Shown in pieces: positions 1 to 12,029 of a DNA stretch of 64,000 bases. Under the pieces are notes generated by a model, which saw nothing but the letters and a program-made list of their open reading frames with translations, had not been told where the DNA came from and searched no databases. A program made the position numbers and the translations under genes. Origin of the DNA: Glandiceps talaboti (lineage: Eukaryota > Hemichordata > Enteropneusta > Spengelidae); assembly GCF_964340395.1 (NCBI RefSeq), contig NC_135559.1, positions 16,736,050 through 16,800,049 of the forward strand, given 5' to 3'. Every line of letters begins with the position of its first letter. Positions within the stretch are counted from its first letter, which is position 1.

Positions 1-1260
1 AATTTTGTCTATTTGTTGGATAAAAACCTTCATGCCAAATTGAGTCAAAGGCTTTATTCAGATCGATAAAACATGAAAAATCTAATTATCCTTACCTTGG
101 TATTTTATAATTAACTAGTTAATAACAAATGGTACTGAATTTAGGTAGAAAGCAAACTAGTTTTTTTTTATTATATTATTTTTTGTCATTGAATTTAATT
201 GATGCCATTTTATCAATTTGTTGGAAAACCATGTTCATGCCAAATTGAGTCAAAGGATTCATTCAGATCGATAAAATATGAAAAATCTATTTATCCTTAC
301 CTTGGTATTTTGTGATTAACTGGTTAATAACAAATGTGCTCTCACTGGTACTGAATTTAGGTAGAAAGCAAACCAGTTCTTTTATTATAATATTATTTTT
401 TGTCATTGAATTCACCAACCCTCTGTTTCAGGACCGAAGTAAAAAGTTTACTCGAAAAATGTTCGGAATAATTACTGGACGAATCGGGAATGACTTAGCT
501 TATGATATCAGAAACGAAAAGTATGATGTCACGATAGTTACTGGGATCTGTCTTGTCTCCCTTTTCATAGATCGATCGGTTTAATTAAACCCATATTCAA
601 GTAGCTAGGGAAATGACCACTTATAATAATTAGATTAAAAGGTTTTTGAGTGTGTTTAATAAGTCTGTTCCTGCTGACTGTAATCATTTCAGTGGTTATA
701 TTATCTATTCCAGGTGGGTTGTTTTTGTGGTTGAGTATACTTATTGGTGAACTGCTTAGGTTTTATAGTTTGTTTCACTTTTAAAGTCTCACTTTTTTAA
801 ACAGCCCTGTGTTGTAGTTTTTGTTTTGTTTGTAACAGCTAATTCTCGATTGATGATTGAATGGGTCTGTGCTCAGATTAATTGAGATATTTTTTGTGTG
901 TACCATGTTTGCTTTCTGGGCTCCGAGTGTTTTAACCTTTGCCTGCTGCCTCGTGATTAAAGTTATCACAATCTTCTCTCTCAAAGTTCTTAGCAAGTAC
1001 TAAAACGTCATGGACAGTACTACTACTTTTTGTCTGGTGGCATGTGAATTTACCCTAGAGTCATTGGGGCAGCGACCATTGAGAATTACAATTTCTGAAG
1101 AGATACACAGATCCAGAAATAATTCACCATATTGTTGTTGTTTTTTGTAATGTCCTGTGACTGACTCAGTTTCAAATGTGTGGTGGATGCCGATGAGTGA
1201 TAATCCAGGTTTGGATGAATCACAGTATCGTTTTACATTTAATATGGGCATTGCAATCAC
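1..1260 (-). pseudogene. LINE-A relic: RT motif A and endonuclease pieces (unit 1)
   Basis: Decayed minus-strand non-LTR retrotransposon. The reverse complement of about 23-71 reads FIDLNKAFDSIWHEGF, the RT motif A block with its catalytic Asp. A second, tandemly duplicated copy of the motif lies near 227-275. The reverse complement of 1000-1260 encodes the C-terminal half of an APE-type endonuclease, with GIHHTF and an LDLCISSEIVILNGRCPND block typical of non-LTR endonucleases. Frames are broken and no full-length ORF survives. The gene runs from endonuclease at high coordinate to RT at low coordinate. The open stretch at 312-584 on the plus strand is antisense to this relic and is not a gene. 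Confidence 0.75.
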
Positions 1261-1480
1261 TTGGATGATTTGTCCTAACTTAAAATATTTTACGACATCT
1301 TTTTTTCTAGTAGCTGATTCAGATTAGTGTCTTTCCTTTTGAAGATGCTGGAGGCTTGAGGACTCATATACGCAGTGCAAACACATATATTTTCGTCTAA
1401 ATCAAACTTTTATCAAGGCGAGTCCAGATAAAGTCCTCACAGCAGCTTTTCGTTTGTTTTATTCCATGTTAACACTTTTG

Positions 1481-1481
<1 letters not shown>

Positions 1482-1525
<44 letters not shown>
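1482..1525. repeat. (CA)n microsatellite, unit 1
   Basis: Pure CA run of 44 bp lying about 220 bp upstream (in LINE-A orientation) of the endonuclease relic. ORFs across it encoding Val-Cys repeats are artefacts. Confidence 0.97.
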
Positions 1526-1527
<2 letters not shown>

Positions 1528-1631
1528 GACACAATTCACAGCTGATAATACAGCCAATAGAAGCAGGTTTTCAGGCGTTTGATTGACATCAAAATGCATG
1601 CATAAAAAGGAAACATTGTGTTCACAATGTC

Positions 1632-2230
1632 TATATTCATAACCATGATTTCCACTTGGTGTTGAGTGCATAGTTTTTCTCTCGTTGATCCAGCCAGTGT
1701 TAATCTCACCCAGGTCACTTGATTTATATTTGTTTGCTTGTTACCATTACCTATCACAGATACAAACAAGACCATAAATTGCAGTGTTTGTGTTTTGTAT
1801 GTTAGGACTTGGTATGAATAGGACAACACCTACATCCCCAGCCCTTCTCTACCCTATGCTAAATTATACAACATTATAAGATAACCACATGTTTTCTTTG
1901 TCTAAAGTGAATGCTCTGAGAAGCATTATAATTAGTTTGTAACTGAAACAACCACCATAGTTGCACAAGTATGGCTATAATTCATGTCATAAAACTGTAC
2001 AATTTTGCTTTTATTCTGACATTTACGATCACATAAGAGGACTTGTTTTATAAGACCACAAAAGATTTATCCATGTCAAGTATGTGTTTGGTATTTCAAT
2101 GCAAATATATCACTAAAACGACCTGTTTTCACCAAGTAACTTGTACACCTGGGTGAGATTAACACTGGCTGGATTAATGAGAGAAAACCTATACACTCAA
2201 CACCAAGTGGAAATCATGGTTATGAATATA
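1632..2230. repeat. Inverted repeat: 84-bp arms around a ~430-bp spacer
   Basis: Bases 1,632-1,715 recur in reverse complement at 2,147-2,230 with only a few mismatches (the CTCACCCAGG / CCTGGGTGAG ends match exactly). The right arm is present in units 1 and 3 (16,885-16,967) but absent from units 2 and 4. Confidence 0.85.
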
Positions 2231-3523
2231 ACATTGGTCTTAACTCTTAATTGTCTAGTCACGTTTCACACTATCGACTTAGAAACGAATAACTTAATTT
2301 AATGTTTGCTGACTATATGTTATATGCACATGTAGATGATTTGTTTGGATTTTAGTTATAGTGATTACATTCAGATACATTTCCACATGGATAATTTATT
2401 TTCACATTTTATACCAGTAAAGAGACAACAACTGTAATGAAATATGACAATAACTTTATTAATCATGCTATACTAAAGTCATAATTATAACTTTGAATTT
2501 GTAATAATCTTTTTAATGACAAGGTACTTTTCATACTTATATACAAGGCAGTAAATATCGTTTACAGTTTAATATATACTTTGGGTCTCGAGTTTTACTG
2601 TAATATTAAATATATCTGTTTTCTAGACTTGTGATATGTTTTCAAATGACGTACATCACTTTAGACCTTTAAAACAATACTCAGCCTTGAAAGGATTATT
2701 ATTTGTTTACTCTTGCATTAGAGTCTTGTATATTATTGAGACAAAAAATTTTACTTTTCAGAATATAAAATCTGATTATTATACATTTCTTAATTAAATG
2801 AGACTCAGCCTCCCCGCTGCTCGACTCAGCATGCCCTTCATGTATTTACTTCACAAGTATTTATTACAGTTATAGTTTACACACAAAATCATGATTGTTT
2901 GTTAGAGCATTGAGGTTTTTATACAGTGATTTACAACTTTTACAACGAAATGGCCTAGGGGACGCATACTTGCGTTACAACCCATAAAACATTATAGTGT
3001 ACTGGGCTTGGCTGAATAGACATATGTACATCGACAGGTAAGAATTTGTAACACTATAAAAATACACAATTTTGACACGGGTTGATACCGTCTTTCGCAA
3101 ATGTACAATAATTGAATTTGGAGACTAACTAAACCTCATCTACAATTGTCAGTACTGAACTCATCGTAATGTACGTGTTACCCCTTTGCTGTTCTGTAGT
3201 ACTGAAGTAGTGTGGTGGCCAAATATCTGCAGCTGGTGCATGGTTCCCTCAGGAAAGTGTGAAAAGCAAGAGTTCCAAGACTTCTAAAGGAGACGATCAC
3301 AAACGCCCCACATGGGACTACGTCATAGACAAGGTAAAAAGGTGTTTGTTTCACATGGACTAATGCAATAACATTTCTACCATAAGAACATTACATTGTC
3401 ACATAAATACCCAGGTGTTCAAAAAAGTACTGGATGGGTTTCATGAGGAAACGAAAAAAAAAGCAAAGCATAGTAACGAAACTCCAATATTCCAGCATCT
3501 CTTTCAATTTCCTGATTTAGATT
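1830..3523. other. Noncoding array block of unit 1
   Basis: AT-rich sequence repeated in unit 3 (16,570-18,263) and, with deletions, in units 2, 4 and 5. No ORF, RNA gene or recognisable protein similarity was found apart from the inverted-repeat arm. In units 2 and 4 about 0.6 kb of this block (equivalent to about 2,790-3,360) is missing. Confidence 0.6.
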
Positions 3524-3686
3524 ACAGTCAGCAGGTTGAGTTAGGGTTCTATAGGCATGCATATGTACAGTAAGGTTGAGTTCGGGTTCTACAGGCATGC
3601 ATATCTAGAGTAAGGTTGAATTAGAGTTCTACAGGAATGCATTTCTACAGTAAGGTTGAATTAGGGTTCTACAGGCATGCATATCT
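3524..3686. repeat. Minisatellite, four ~40-bp copies (unit 1)
   Basis: Four imperfect direct copies of a ~40-bp motif containing GTAAGGTTGA and GGCATGCATAT. Unit 3 has the same four copies (18,264-18,426). Units 2 and 4 keep only part of one copy. Confidence 0.9.
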
Positions 3687-3952
3687 ACTTTGCAAATTGT
3701 AATGTGTAACTGTCGTCAAGTTGGACAAACCATGGAAAGTACATTTGAAATGAATTAAGGCGATTAATTTTAATTTTCGGAACATGGGTGTTTATCCAAG
3801 ATGGCTACCATTAGTTGTGTGCTATGTGTATTGAAGTCTGATACATTAGCTATAAGATATATTATTACTATATAAGCCTTAAGAATGTTCTATGCAAGCC
3901 CAGCTTTATCCTATCGAGCACTATAGCAGAGTTTATTCTCCTGGCGCCCTAA

Positions 3953-5597
3953 GGGACCGGTCAGTTTCTTTAGTCGGGGGGGGGGGGCGGTGCGGTGGAT
4001 TCTTAAATTGTCAAAAAGTCACTGACCCCCTATCTGTAAAACCAAAAACAGACTGACCCCCCATCACTTAATTCTAAAACATGATGACCCCCCCCCCCCC
4101 CCATATATATAATATTCACATGACAGGTATTTTTTGATCGTGACTCAGTGTTGACTGCTTGACTGTCTTGCATCTACCTAATAAGATCCCGGGTTAACAC
4201 TATCATTATTATAATTATTGACTACATAGGGTTAATATATACCAAAAGGAGTTTAATAGCATCTTGACAGTGAAAGGTATGGAAAGGCTTGAGCAGGGAA
4301 TATGTACATCTCTTATGGGGGTCCTAGGGGTCTCCCCTTAGAAGCCCTGGAGGTATTTTACACTGAAAAGTCAATTTTGAGACGATTCAGACCCTTTCAG
4401 GCTATAATTTCCAAGCTTTACAAGACAGCACCAACATGTAAAAAGCAACTACACAAGGTTGAAATACTTGAAATATACTTTGATAACATCTTGACAGTAA
4501 GAGGGGAAGAGCTCTAGACTGGGATATGTCCACCTCATGTGGGGGGGGGGTGTCCCAAGAGGCTCTCCCTCTAGAAGCCCTGGAGGATTTTTATTCTTAA
4601 TGCCAATTTTTAGGCTATTCAGACCCTTTCAAGCAATAACGCAATCCATGCTGTACAAGAGAGCACCATCAAGTATCAGAAACTATTCTTTATAACTTAC
4701 ATAGGGTTGAAATATGTTCTTAAAAAGTTAAATGGCATCATTATATACATGTAGTAATTAAAGGTCAGCACAACTAACTGTTGGTTGAATGCATGAGTGA
4801 CCTCTGGGGGTGAGGGAGCCATTGGGGGTTTTCCCCCTGGCAGATCTGCAGTTTTTTGCTTCTATTAAGGCAGTTTGAGGTAATATTTCCTAGCTTCGAA
4901 TAGCTAACGCAAATGCAAGTTTTTAAATTAGTTTCCCATGTCACATAAAAATGGCCCCATAACATTGGTATAGTGGCATTAATATTGTATGTATAGTAAA
5001 GTCACCGGTATGTTAGAGAACTTTAGGTGGTCAAACGTAGTGTATAATAGAAACTGGAATCTGATGAGGTGTGGTGATTTGTAGTGTCAATAACATGTAG
5101 TGTCCAACATAGAAAATGTATTAATCTCTTCTGACAAGTTCATAGTGACGAGTAGGGAAAATTTTAGATTAACTTCTTTTATGAACTATCTAAGAAGATT
5201 GCCATTACGCAACCTTCAAGTTCACTTTTGCCCCAAAGTGCAAGATAAGTGAAGCACTGATTGTGAAACAGCCAAACATTTACATGACAAGTTCGGTAAC
5301 TAGTGTGGTATCTAGGTAATACATGTACATGTATATGTATATTTATAGTTATACTTGAGCTGATAAGTAAAAATAAAGAATTCATGTAAGAAACAGGAAG
5401 AAGAACAAATATTTACATGTACCACATTTCAGACAAGGATATATGCCATTGTAGAAAAAGGATTTTTTTCTTCCATCACAATCCAAAACACAATGACAAT
5501 TTTGAAAACAGCATGATACCCCCTACAGCCAATTTCAAAAACAGGGTGACCCCCTCCCAATCCACCCCCCCCCAGGCCGGAGAAACTGACCGGTCCC
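3953..5597. mobile_element. TIR transposon (Harbinger-like, nonautonomous), unit 1
   Basis: A 1,645-bp element with perfect 17-bp terminal inverted repeats, GGGACCGGTCAGTTTCT, flanked by TAA on both sides (3,950-3,952 and 5,598-5,600). The empty site survives in units 2 and 4, where CTGGCGCCC is followed by TCA and then TTCCCG. Long G/C runs and several TGACCCCC-type subterminal repeats lie just inside both ends. The 3-bp TAA duplication fits the PIF/Harbinger superfamily. No transposase is visible; the short internal ORFs (4,302-4,517, 4,774-4,965, 5,179-5,385, 5,417-5,656) have no recognisable domain. Confidence 0.8.
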
Positions 5598-5759
5598 TAA
5601 TTCCCGAATCAAGAAAAAATACCCTGATTGCACTTACTTATAAATCAATAAATTAATCTAGCAACGTAAAATACATTAACATCGAGGACATAGAAAAGAG
5701 GAATCGCCCAATATAACGACAAGCAGGTAATCAGATCGATCTTAAGCCAATATTTTCAC

Positions 5760-6891
5760 ATTTGTGTCAGGCCAGATACTAGGAGGGGATAACGACCTAA
5801 CTCCATCAGGCAAGCTTTGGATGCGTTACAGTTTACATTTAGTAGAGATTTGCAGACCTTTACGTGTAATTTTTCCATTGGGGTTTCGTTAGGTTTTGAG
5901 ACTGGTTTATGTTTTCATGTGCCCACCATCTCACTACAGTATCGCAGAATGGGTTTCACCACCACATCAATCACTTTAAGATTTAGTTAGATAGGGATAG
6001 TTGTTTCTAAAAAGAGGTCTTGTTTTAGTTTAAACAGTGCCTTCGGTGCTCTATATCTTAGGTCATCTTGTGCCCTGTGTAGTTTTCCTGCAGTACTCAA
6101 TGTTATGCCAAGGTAAGTGTAGGCGGGGACACATTCTAGTACTTAGTTGTTTATATAGAATTTAAATTTTTCTGGGCAGTTTCCTTCCTTATTGAAAATT
6201 ACAATCTTCGATTAAGCAATATTTGTAGCTAAGTGCCATTTTCACAGATTTCGACTGAGTTGAGGGCATTTTGTAAACTAGTATTAGATCCGATTTCCAT
6301 AAAAACATTAAATAATCAACATATAGTAAGTAAGACAGCCTGCTCGTTAAAAGAGTTGGTGGGTCATAGTGTAACAAGTGAATTTGTCTTTTTATATAAT
6401 TTACATAGATATTAAATATTAGGAGCTGAGGCAATCCCCTTGTCTAATATCTTTCGGAATTGAAAATTGGCTGATCACACTATTTTTGTCTTAACACATC
6501 CAATTGCGTTTGAAAATTTACCTTTGATTACTTTATAAAAACGTCATGTGATGCCATTTTGTTGGCTTGTTTTGAAACCACCTTCATGCCAAATTGAGCC
6601 AAAGGATTTATTCAGATCGATAAAGCATGATGAATCTATTGATCCTTATCTTGATATTTTGTGAATAACTAGTTAATAACAAATGTGTGATCACTGGTAC
6701 TGAATTTAGGTAGAAAGCAAACCAGTTATTTTATTATAATATTATTTTTTGTCATTGAATTCACCAACCATCTGTTTCAGGACCAAAGTAAGTAGTTTAC
6801 TCGAAAAATGTTAGTGGACGAATCGTTAATGAAAGTATGATGCCACGATAGTTACTGGGATCTGTCTTGTCTCGCTTTTCGAAGATCGGTT
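5760..6891 (-). pseudogene. LINE-A relic, RT and C-terminal part (units 1/2 junction)
   Basis: Reverse complement near 5,780-5,835 encodes MELGRYPLLVSGL, the conserved C-terminal tail block of this non-LTR family. The RT thumb region lies at about 5,990-6,190, and RT motif A (Asp-Leu-x-Lys-Ala-Phe-Asp) lies near 6,580-6,625. The reading frame is interrupted by many stops and indels. The relic is cut at TAATT (6,892-6,896) by LINE-B; its 5' half resumes at 10,746. Confidence 0.7.
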
Positions 6892-7191
6892 TAATTGATA
6901 TGATGATATGATGATATGATATATATTTTATTACCCGATCAACAATAAGTACAATACAAACGTAAATACAGGAAAAGCAAACTAGATCGGATAACAGGAG
7001 TCAGAAAATAGCTATGCTAATCGTGTCTGACCCCTGGCCAAAGTAAATAATGGTACAAGTTTAGAGGGCAAATAAATATACAAAAAGTAGCTCTACCCTT
7101 AACCCCCTCCCCTCACCACACCCACCCTATATACTAGTATACGAGTGCCATAATGAAAAGAAGTCATATATTACATTAGAACTGTACAATG

Positions 7192-10148
7192 TTATATTAC
7201 ATACTCTTTTAGTAAATCTTTACATAGTGATGACTTGAATCGCTGCCTTCGTGGTTCATTTCTTGTGCTGTGTTGTATTGAATTCCATGTAACTGCACCT
7301 GTGTATGTCATTGACTGTTTACCATAGAATGTTTTCACAGTAGGTACGCATAAATTATTTTGTTCTTTTTGTCGTGTATTGTACTCATAGTTTAACACAT
7401 TGCAGTATTCATCAACAGAGTGTGGTAAGTTATTGTGCAGCAAATCATAAACAAAGGTACTGACCAAAAACCTGTGCAGTTTATGTACATCAAGAATTTC
7501 TAGAGTGTTGAAAAGTGGTGAAGAATGTGTCATGGACTGGCTATGTGTGATTGCTCGCACAGCCATTTTTTGAGCGAGTAAAATACAATTCAAATAGGAG
7601 GAAAAAGTGCTTCCCCAGACTTGTATACAGTACGTTATATGTGGTTGGACGAAAGTTTTATATAGTAAAATAAGTATATTTTTGGGTACAAAGTCCTTAA
7701 GTTTATAAATGATTCCTATTTTTTTCCTAATAGTCTTATTGACAGCGTCAATGTGCATATTCCATAAAAGATGGTTATCAAAGACGATGCCAACAAAAGA
7801 TGCAGAATCAACTTGCTCGATAACGTTACCATTAATGCACATGGTTCCACTAATATTCATTTCTTTTCTACGGCCTCTAATAAACATGAATTTTGTCTTT
7901 TTCTCATTAATACTTAGTTTATTTGCAGTACATCAATCTATCACTTTTTCAAACTCGGTGTTCACTGATGAAAGGTCAATATTGTTGAGGTATTGAGGGA
8001 ATGTGTGAAAAAGGTTGGAATCATCTGCAAACAGTCTGAAGTCAAAGAATGAGGAAGAGAGTGGAAGATCATTAATGTAAAGTAAGAATAGTGTAGGACC
8101 CAAAACTGATCCCTGTGGAACTCCACATGAAATAGGCAAGCATATCGAGTTGACATCGTCAGAGCTAACATACTGTTGGCGATTACAAAAGTAGTCCTGG
8201 AACCACATTAGGGGTATACCTCTGATGCCATAATGCTCGAGTTTAGACAATAATATACGATGGTTGATAGTGTCAAAAGCTTTAGAGAAATCAATGAAAA
8301 TGCCAAGAGTAATTCTACCTTCGTCTAATTGCTTTAGGAGATAATTTACTATGTTAACGACAGACAATTTTGTACTATACTTTTGACGGAAGCCATATTG
8401 ATGATCATATAAAATTTTGTTGCGATTTAGAAATGATCTAAGGCGAATATCAACTAATTTTTCTAATATTTTATTCAAAAGGGGAAGAATAGAAATTGGC
8501 CTATAATTGTCCGGGCTTTGTTCTGGCCCTTTTTTATATATTGTTTCACTTTTGCGATTTTTAGGGAATTTGGAACCTCCCCAGAAGAAAAAGAAAGATT
8601 AAAAATATATTCCAGAGGTTTGGATATAGTGTCGGATGCATCCGATAAAAGTTTAGCCGGGATATTATCGTAACCGCATGATTTACTGATATCCAGCGTT
8701 CGCAAAAGTTCCCGAACTTCATACTGGGTCGTGGGGTAAAGATAAAAAGAATTTTGGATTGGTTCTGTTAAATAATCTCTAAAATTGTCGCGTGACATAT
8801 TACTAGCAAGTCGTGGGCCTATATTCACAAAGAAATCATTGAAACCTGATACAATATCCTGTGGAGAGGTGTATTCACATTGGTTTCCGTCTGAAGCACT
8901 TATGAGTTTGTCAGGTAGATTATCCTTGGCATTACCATTCCTCTTACCGAGAACATCATTAATTACATTCCAAGTTTTCTTCATGTTACCTTTGTTCTTA
9001 ACAAATAAATTACCATAGTACATCTTTTTTGCATCCCTGAGGATAGAAGTTAAAACATTTCTATAGTTCTTATATTTACTGACAATACAAGGTTTGAAAT
9101 TTGATTTGATAACATTAACGTACAATTTATGTTTTCTATTAATTGATTTCTTGATAGCTCGTGTGATCCAAGGTTTATTAGTCCTTGGCCTTTTAGTATT
9201 TCTTGAAATATTTGGCGCGTGCTTATCACAGGCTGCAATGAAAATTGAACTAAATTTGTCGTATGCAGAGTTTACATCTGAACAATTATATACATCGTCC
9301 CAGTTTATTCCGGTGAGATGTCTACGAAATAATTCTACATCGTACTTACTGTAACATCTGTCGGATATATGTTTACAATTACTAGTTGTATCTTTGGAAA
9401 GTAAGTTCTCAAATATAGCAAATACCGGAAAGTGATCTGAAACATATGTCATAATAGTACCACTTTGGATTGTGTTGGAACATATATTTGTATAAACATG
9501 ATCTATTAACGTGCTAGATGTGCTGGTCACTCTGGTTGGCGAGGTTATGAGTTGGTGTAAACATAAGCAATTCATGCTGCCTAGAAACATTTCTGAATTC
9601 ATATTTGGGTTATTTAAGTCAATATTAAAATCACCCATTATAATACACTGTGATTTGTCTAGTTTGAAAGTGTTTAACACTTCAATTAAATTGGTTTGAA
9701 ACTCTGTTAAGTTTGTGTTTGGGCGCCTATAGATTATACCTATGACGACTTTCTGGTTCTCAATACATGTCTCCAACCAAAGTGTCTCAGCATGAACAAC
9801 CTCAGCTTGTAAAACTTTATACTTTATAGACGAAGAGATATATGCTCCAACACCTCCACCCCTGGTTCCCACACGACAATTGGCTTCAAATGAATACCCT
9901 TTCAATGAAAATAAATTTATATTTGAGATATTCCATACTTCTGAAATGCCAATAATACTAAAGTTCGTTTGTATGACGTCTTCATAGAAAAGTCTTAGAC
10001 TATCAAAGTTTTTGTTCAAAAACCTTACATTAATATGATATACTGAAAATGAAATATTGCCTTCACTATTAAAGTTAACATTAAAGTGTTGTGGTGTCAA
10101 GGCTGAATTTCTTACATCAAATAAATATTCACATGTGTCATCGACCAT
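7192..10148 (-). pseudogene. LINE-B ORF2: APE endonuclease plus reverse transcriptase, two disabling mutations
   Basis: Three adjoining pieces form one ORF2 of about 985 codons that nicks target DNA and reverse-transcribes the element RNA. Piece 8,475-10,148 holds the endonuclease: Asn40 in HIN, Glu70 in ISEVW, RRP at 141-143, GDFN at 172-175 and SDHFPV at 237-242. It then enters the RT N-terminus (YDNIPAKLLS). A frameshift near 8,540 moves to piece 7,933-8,478, which has FIDFSKAFD (61-69), GVPQGSVLGP (119-128) and LFADDSN (149-155). An in-frame TGA just before 7,932 interrupts the reading, which continues as 7,192-7,887, the conserved C-terminal region. Both lesions are also in copy B, so they predate the 14.7-kb duplication. 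Shorter ORFs on either strand here are shadows. Confidence 0.9.
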
Positions 10149-10195
10149 TTAGAAATCGACATGAGATAATGTTACAAGAATACATACTGGTAAAG

Positions 10196-10740
10196 TTAAT
10201 GAATCTTTCTAAGGTCACTTTCATTATTTATAATGATAGATCTAGCATCTTTGTTTTTCCTTACGTATATGGTACCGTTATATGTCCAAAGGTAGCTGAA
10301 CTTTGCTGACTTTCTTGCATCGTTAGCTTTACGAAGAAGCTGACGTTGCGTTTGACATAGATTTTCATTGATGAAGATATTGCCGTCCTGTTGGTAACCG
10401 AAATTTCTTGTAGAAACGCCGTGCAGTTTTCGTCTGTTCTCATATACAGCATTTCTTGCCTTGCGTGTAGTGAATCTGACGATTATTGGTCGCGATCGGA
10501 AATTTCTTTGTTACGGGTGTTGGTTTCCAGCTGGTTGAACGGGGTTCTGTTTTGTACCAATTCTATGTGAAATATCCACATCATTGGCAGTTATGTCGGG
10601 ATGAATCTTCTGAAGGATGTCAAGAGTAATGGCATCAGTGTTTTCACTACCATCAGATTCCGGTACGCCGGCTATTTCTAGGTTGATTCTTCGATTGTAT
10701 TGGTCAAGTGAGTGCAATTCTGTTTCGAGAATTGCAACTA
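10196..10740 (-). pseudogene. LINE-B ORF1 (RNA-binding ORF1p-like), 5'-truncated with a frameshift
   Basis: The minus-strand translation shows the typical retrotransposon ORF1p core: a short coiled-coil tail, NRRINLEIAGVPES, then DISHRIG, and in another frame RPIIVRFTTRKARNAVYENR followed by LLRKANDARKSAKFSYLW. This is the RRM-plus-C-terminal-domain layout of ORF1 proteins, which bind element RNA and act as nucleic-acid chaperones. A frameshift near 10,510 separates the halves. The start is lost to 5' truncation at 10,740, so an ATG at 10,759 lies in flanking LINE-A and is not a real start. The stop at 10,196 is followed after 47 bp by the ORF2 ATG, the usual ORF1/ORF2 arrangement. Confidence 0.8.
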
Positions 10741-10745
10741 TAATT

Positions 10746-11435
10746 ATACCCATATTCAAGCAGCTAGGGAAATGACCACTTATAATAATTAGATTAATAG
10801 GTTTATGAGTGTGTTTAATAAGTCTGTTCCTGCTGACTGTAATAATTTCATTGGTTATATTATCTATTTCACGTATTCTATTTTTGTGCTTGAGTATACT
10901 TATTGATGAACTGCTCGGGCTTTATAGTTTGTTTCACTTTTAAAGTCTCACTTTTTTAACAGCCCTGTATTAAAGTTTTTGTTTTGTTTGTAACCGCTAA
11001 TTCTCAATTGATGATTAAATGGGTCTGTTCTAATTGAGTTATTTTTTGTGTGTACCATGTTAGCTTTCTGGGTTCCTTCTTGGTCATTCTAAAAACCCGA
11101 GTTTTTTAACCTTTGCCAGCTGCCTCGTGATTAAAGTTATCACAATCTTCTCTTTCAAAGTTCTTAGCAAGTACTAAAACGTCATGGTCAGTACTACTAC
11201 TTTTTGCCTGGTGGCATGTGAATTTACCCACAGCGTCATCAGGGCAGCGACCATTGAGAATTACAATTTCTAAAGAAATACACAGATCCAGAAATAATTC
11301 ACCATATTGTTGTTGTTTTTTGTAATCGCTTGTGACTGACTCTGATTCAAATGTATGGTGGATGCCGATGAGTGATACTCCAGGTTTGGATGCATCACGG
11401 TATCGTTTTCCATTTAATATGGGCATTGCAATCAC
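10746..11435 (-). pseudogene. LINE-A relic, 5' part with endonuclease piece (unit 2)
   Basis: Continuation of the LINE-A relic split by LINE-B. The open segment 11,106-11,435 encodes 109 residues of APE-type endonuclease: GIHHTFESESV, then LFLDLCISLEIVILNGRCPD and GKFTCHQ. This is the longest preserved endonuclease piece in the array apart from its copy in unit 4. Confidence 0.7.
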
Positions 11436-11658
11436 TAGGATGATTTGGCCTAACTTAAAATATTTTGTGGCATCTTTTTTCTAATAGCTAATTCAGGTTA
11501 GTGTCTTTCCTTTTGAAGATGCTTTAGGCTTGTGGCCTCATATCCGCAGTGCAAACACAAATATTTTTGTCTAAATCAAACATGCTTTTATCAAGGCGAG
11601 TCCAGATAAAGTCTTTACAGCAGCTTTTCGTTTGTCTTATTCCATATTAACACTTTTG

Positions 11659-11659
<1 letters not shown>

Positions 11660-11710
<51 letters not shown>

Positions 11711-11713
11711 ACA
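11660..11713. repeat. (CA)n microsatellite, unit 2
   Basis: CA run interrupted by one AAAC near its right end; positional equivalent of the run at 1,482. Confidence 0.97.
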
Positions 11714-12029
11714 ATGACACAATAACACAATTCACAGCTGATAATACACCCAATAGAAGCTGGTTTACAAGCGTTTGATTGACATCAAAATGCATGCATA
11801 AAAAGGAAATATTGTATTCACAATGTTTATATTCATAACCATAATTTCCGCTTGGTATTGAGTGCATAGTTTTTCTCTCGTTGATCCAGCCAGTGTTAAT
11901 CTCACCCAGGTCACTTGATTTATATTTTGTTTGCTTGTTACCATTACCTACCACAGATACAAACAAGACCATAAATTTCACAGTGTTTGTGTTTTGTATG
12001 TAAGGACTTGGTATGAATAGGGCAACACC

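Larger units (their letters stand above)
6897..10740 (-). mobile_element. LINE-B copy A: CR1/Jockey-like non-LTR retrotransposon, 5'-truncated
   Basis: A 3,844-bp minus-strand insertion inside LINE-A, flanked by the 5-bp target duplication TAATT (6,892-6,896 and 10,741-10,745). The uninterrupted site can be seen in units 5 and 6, where TAATTATACCC is continuous. The 3' end at low coordinate finishes in a short ATCAT-type repeat rather than poly(A). This fits CR1/L2-type elements. It carries the tail of ORF1 (10,196-10,740) and nearly all of ORF2 (7,192-10,148), both inactivated. Confidence 0.88.

Noticed and set aside
312-584. 90-codon plus-strand ORF identical to the one at 15,050
   Set aside because: Antisense to the LINE-A RT relic; identity comes from the 14.7-kb duplication, not selection.
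1459-1829. Minus-strand ORFs across (CA)n tracts with Val-Cys runs (also at 11,637, 16,175, 28,771, 33,200 and 38,556)
   Set aside because: Microsatellite translation; conserved only because the DNA is duplicated.
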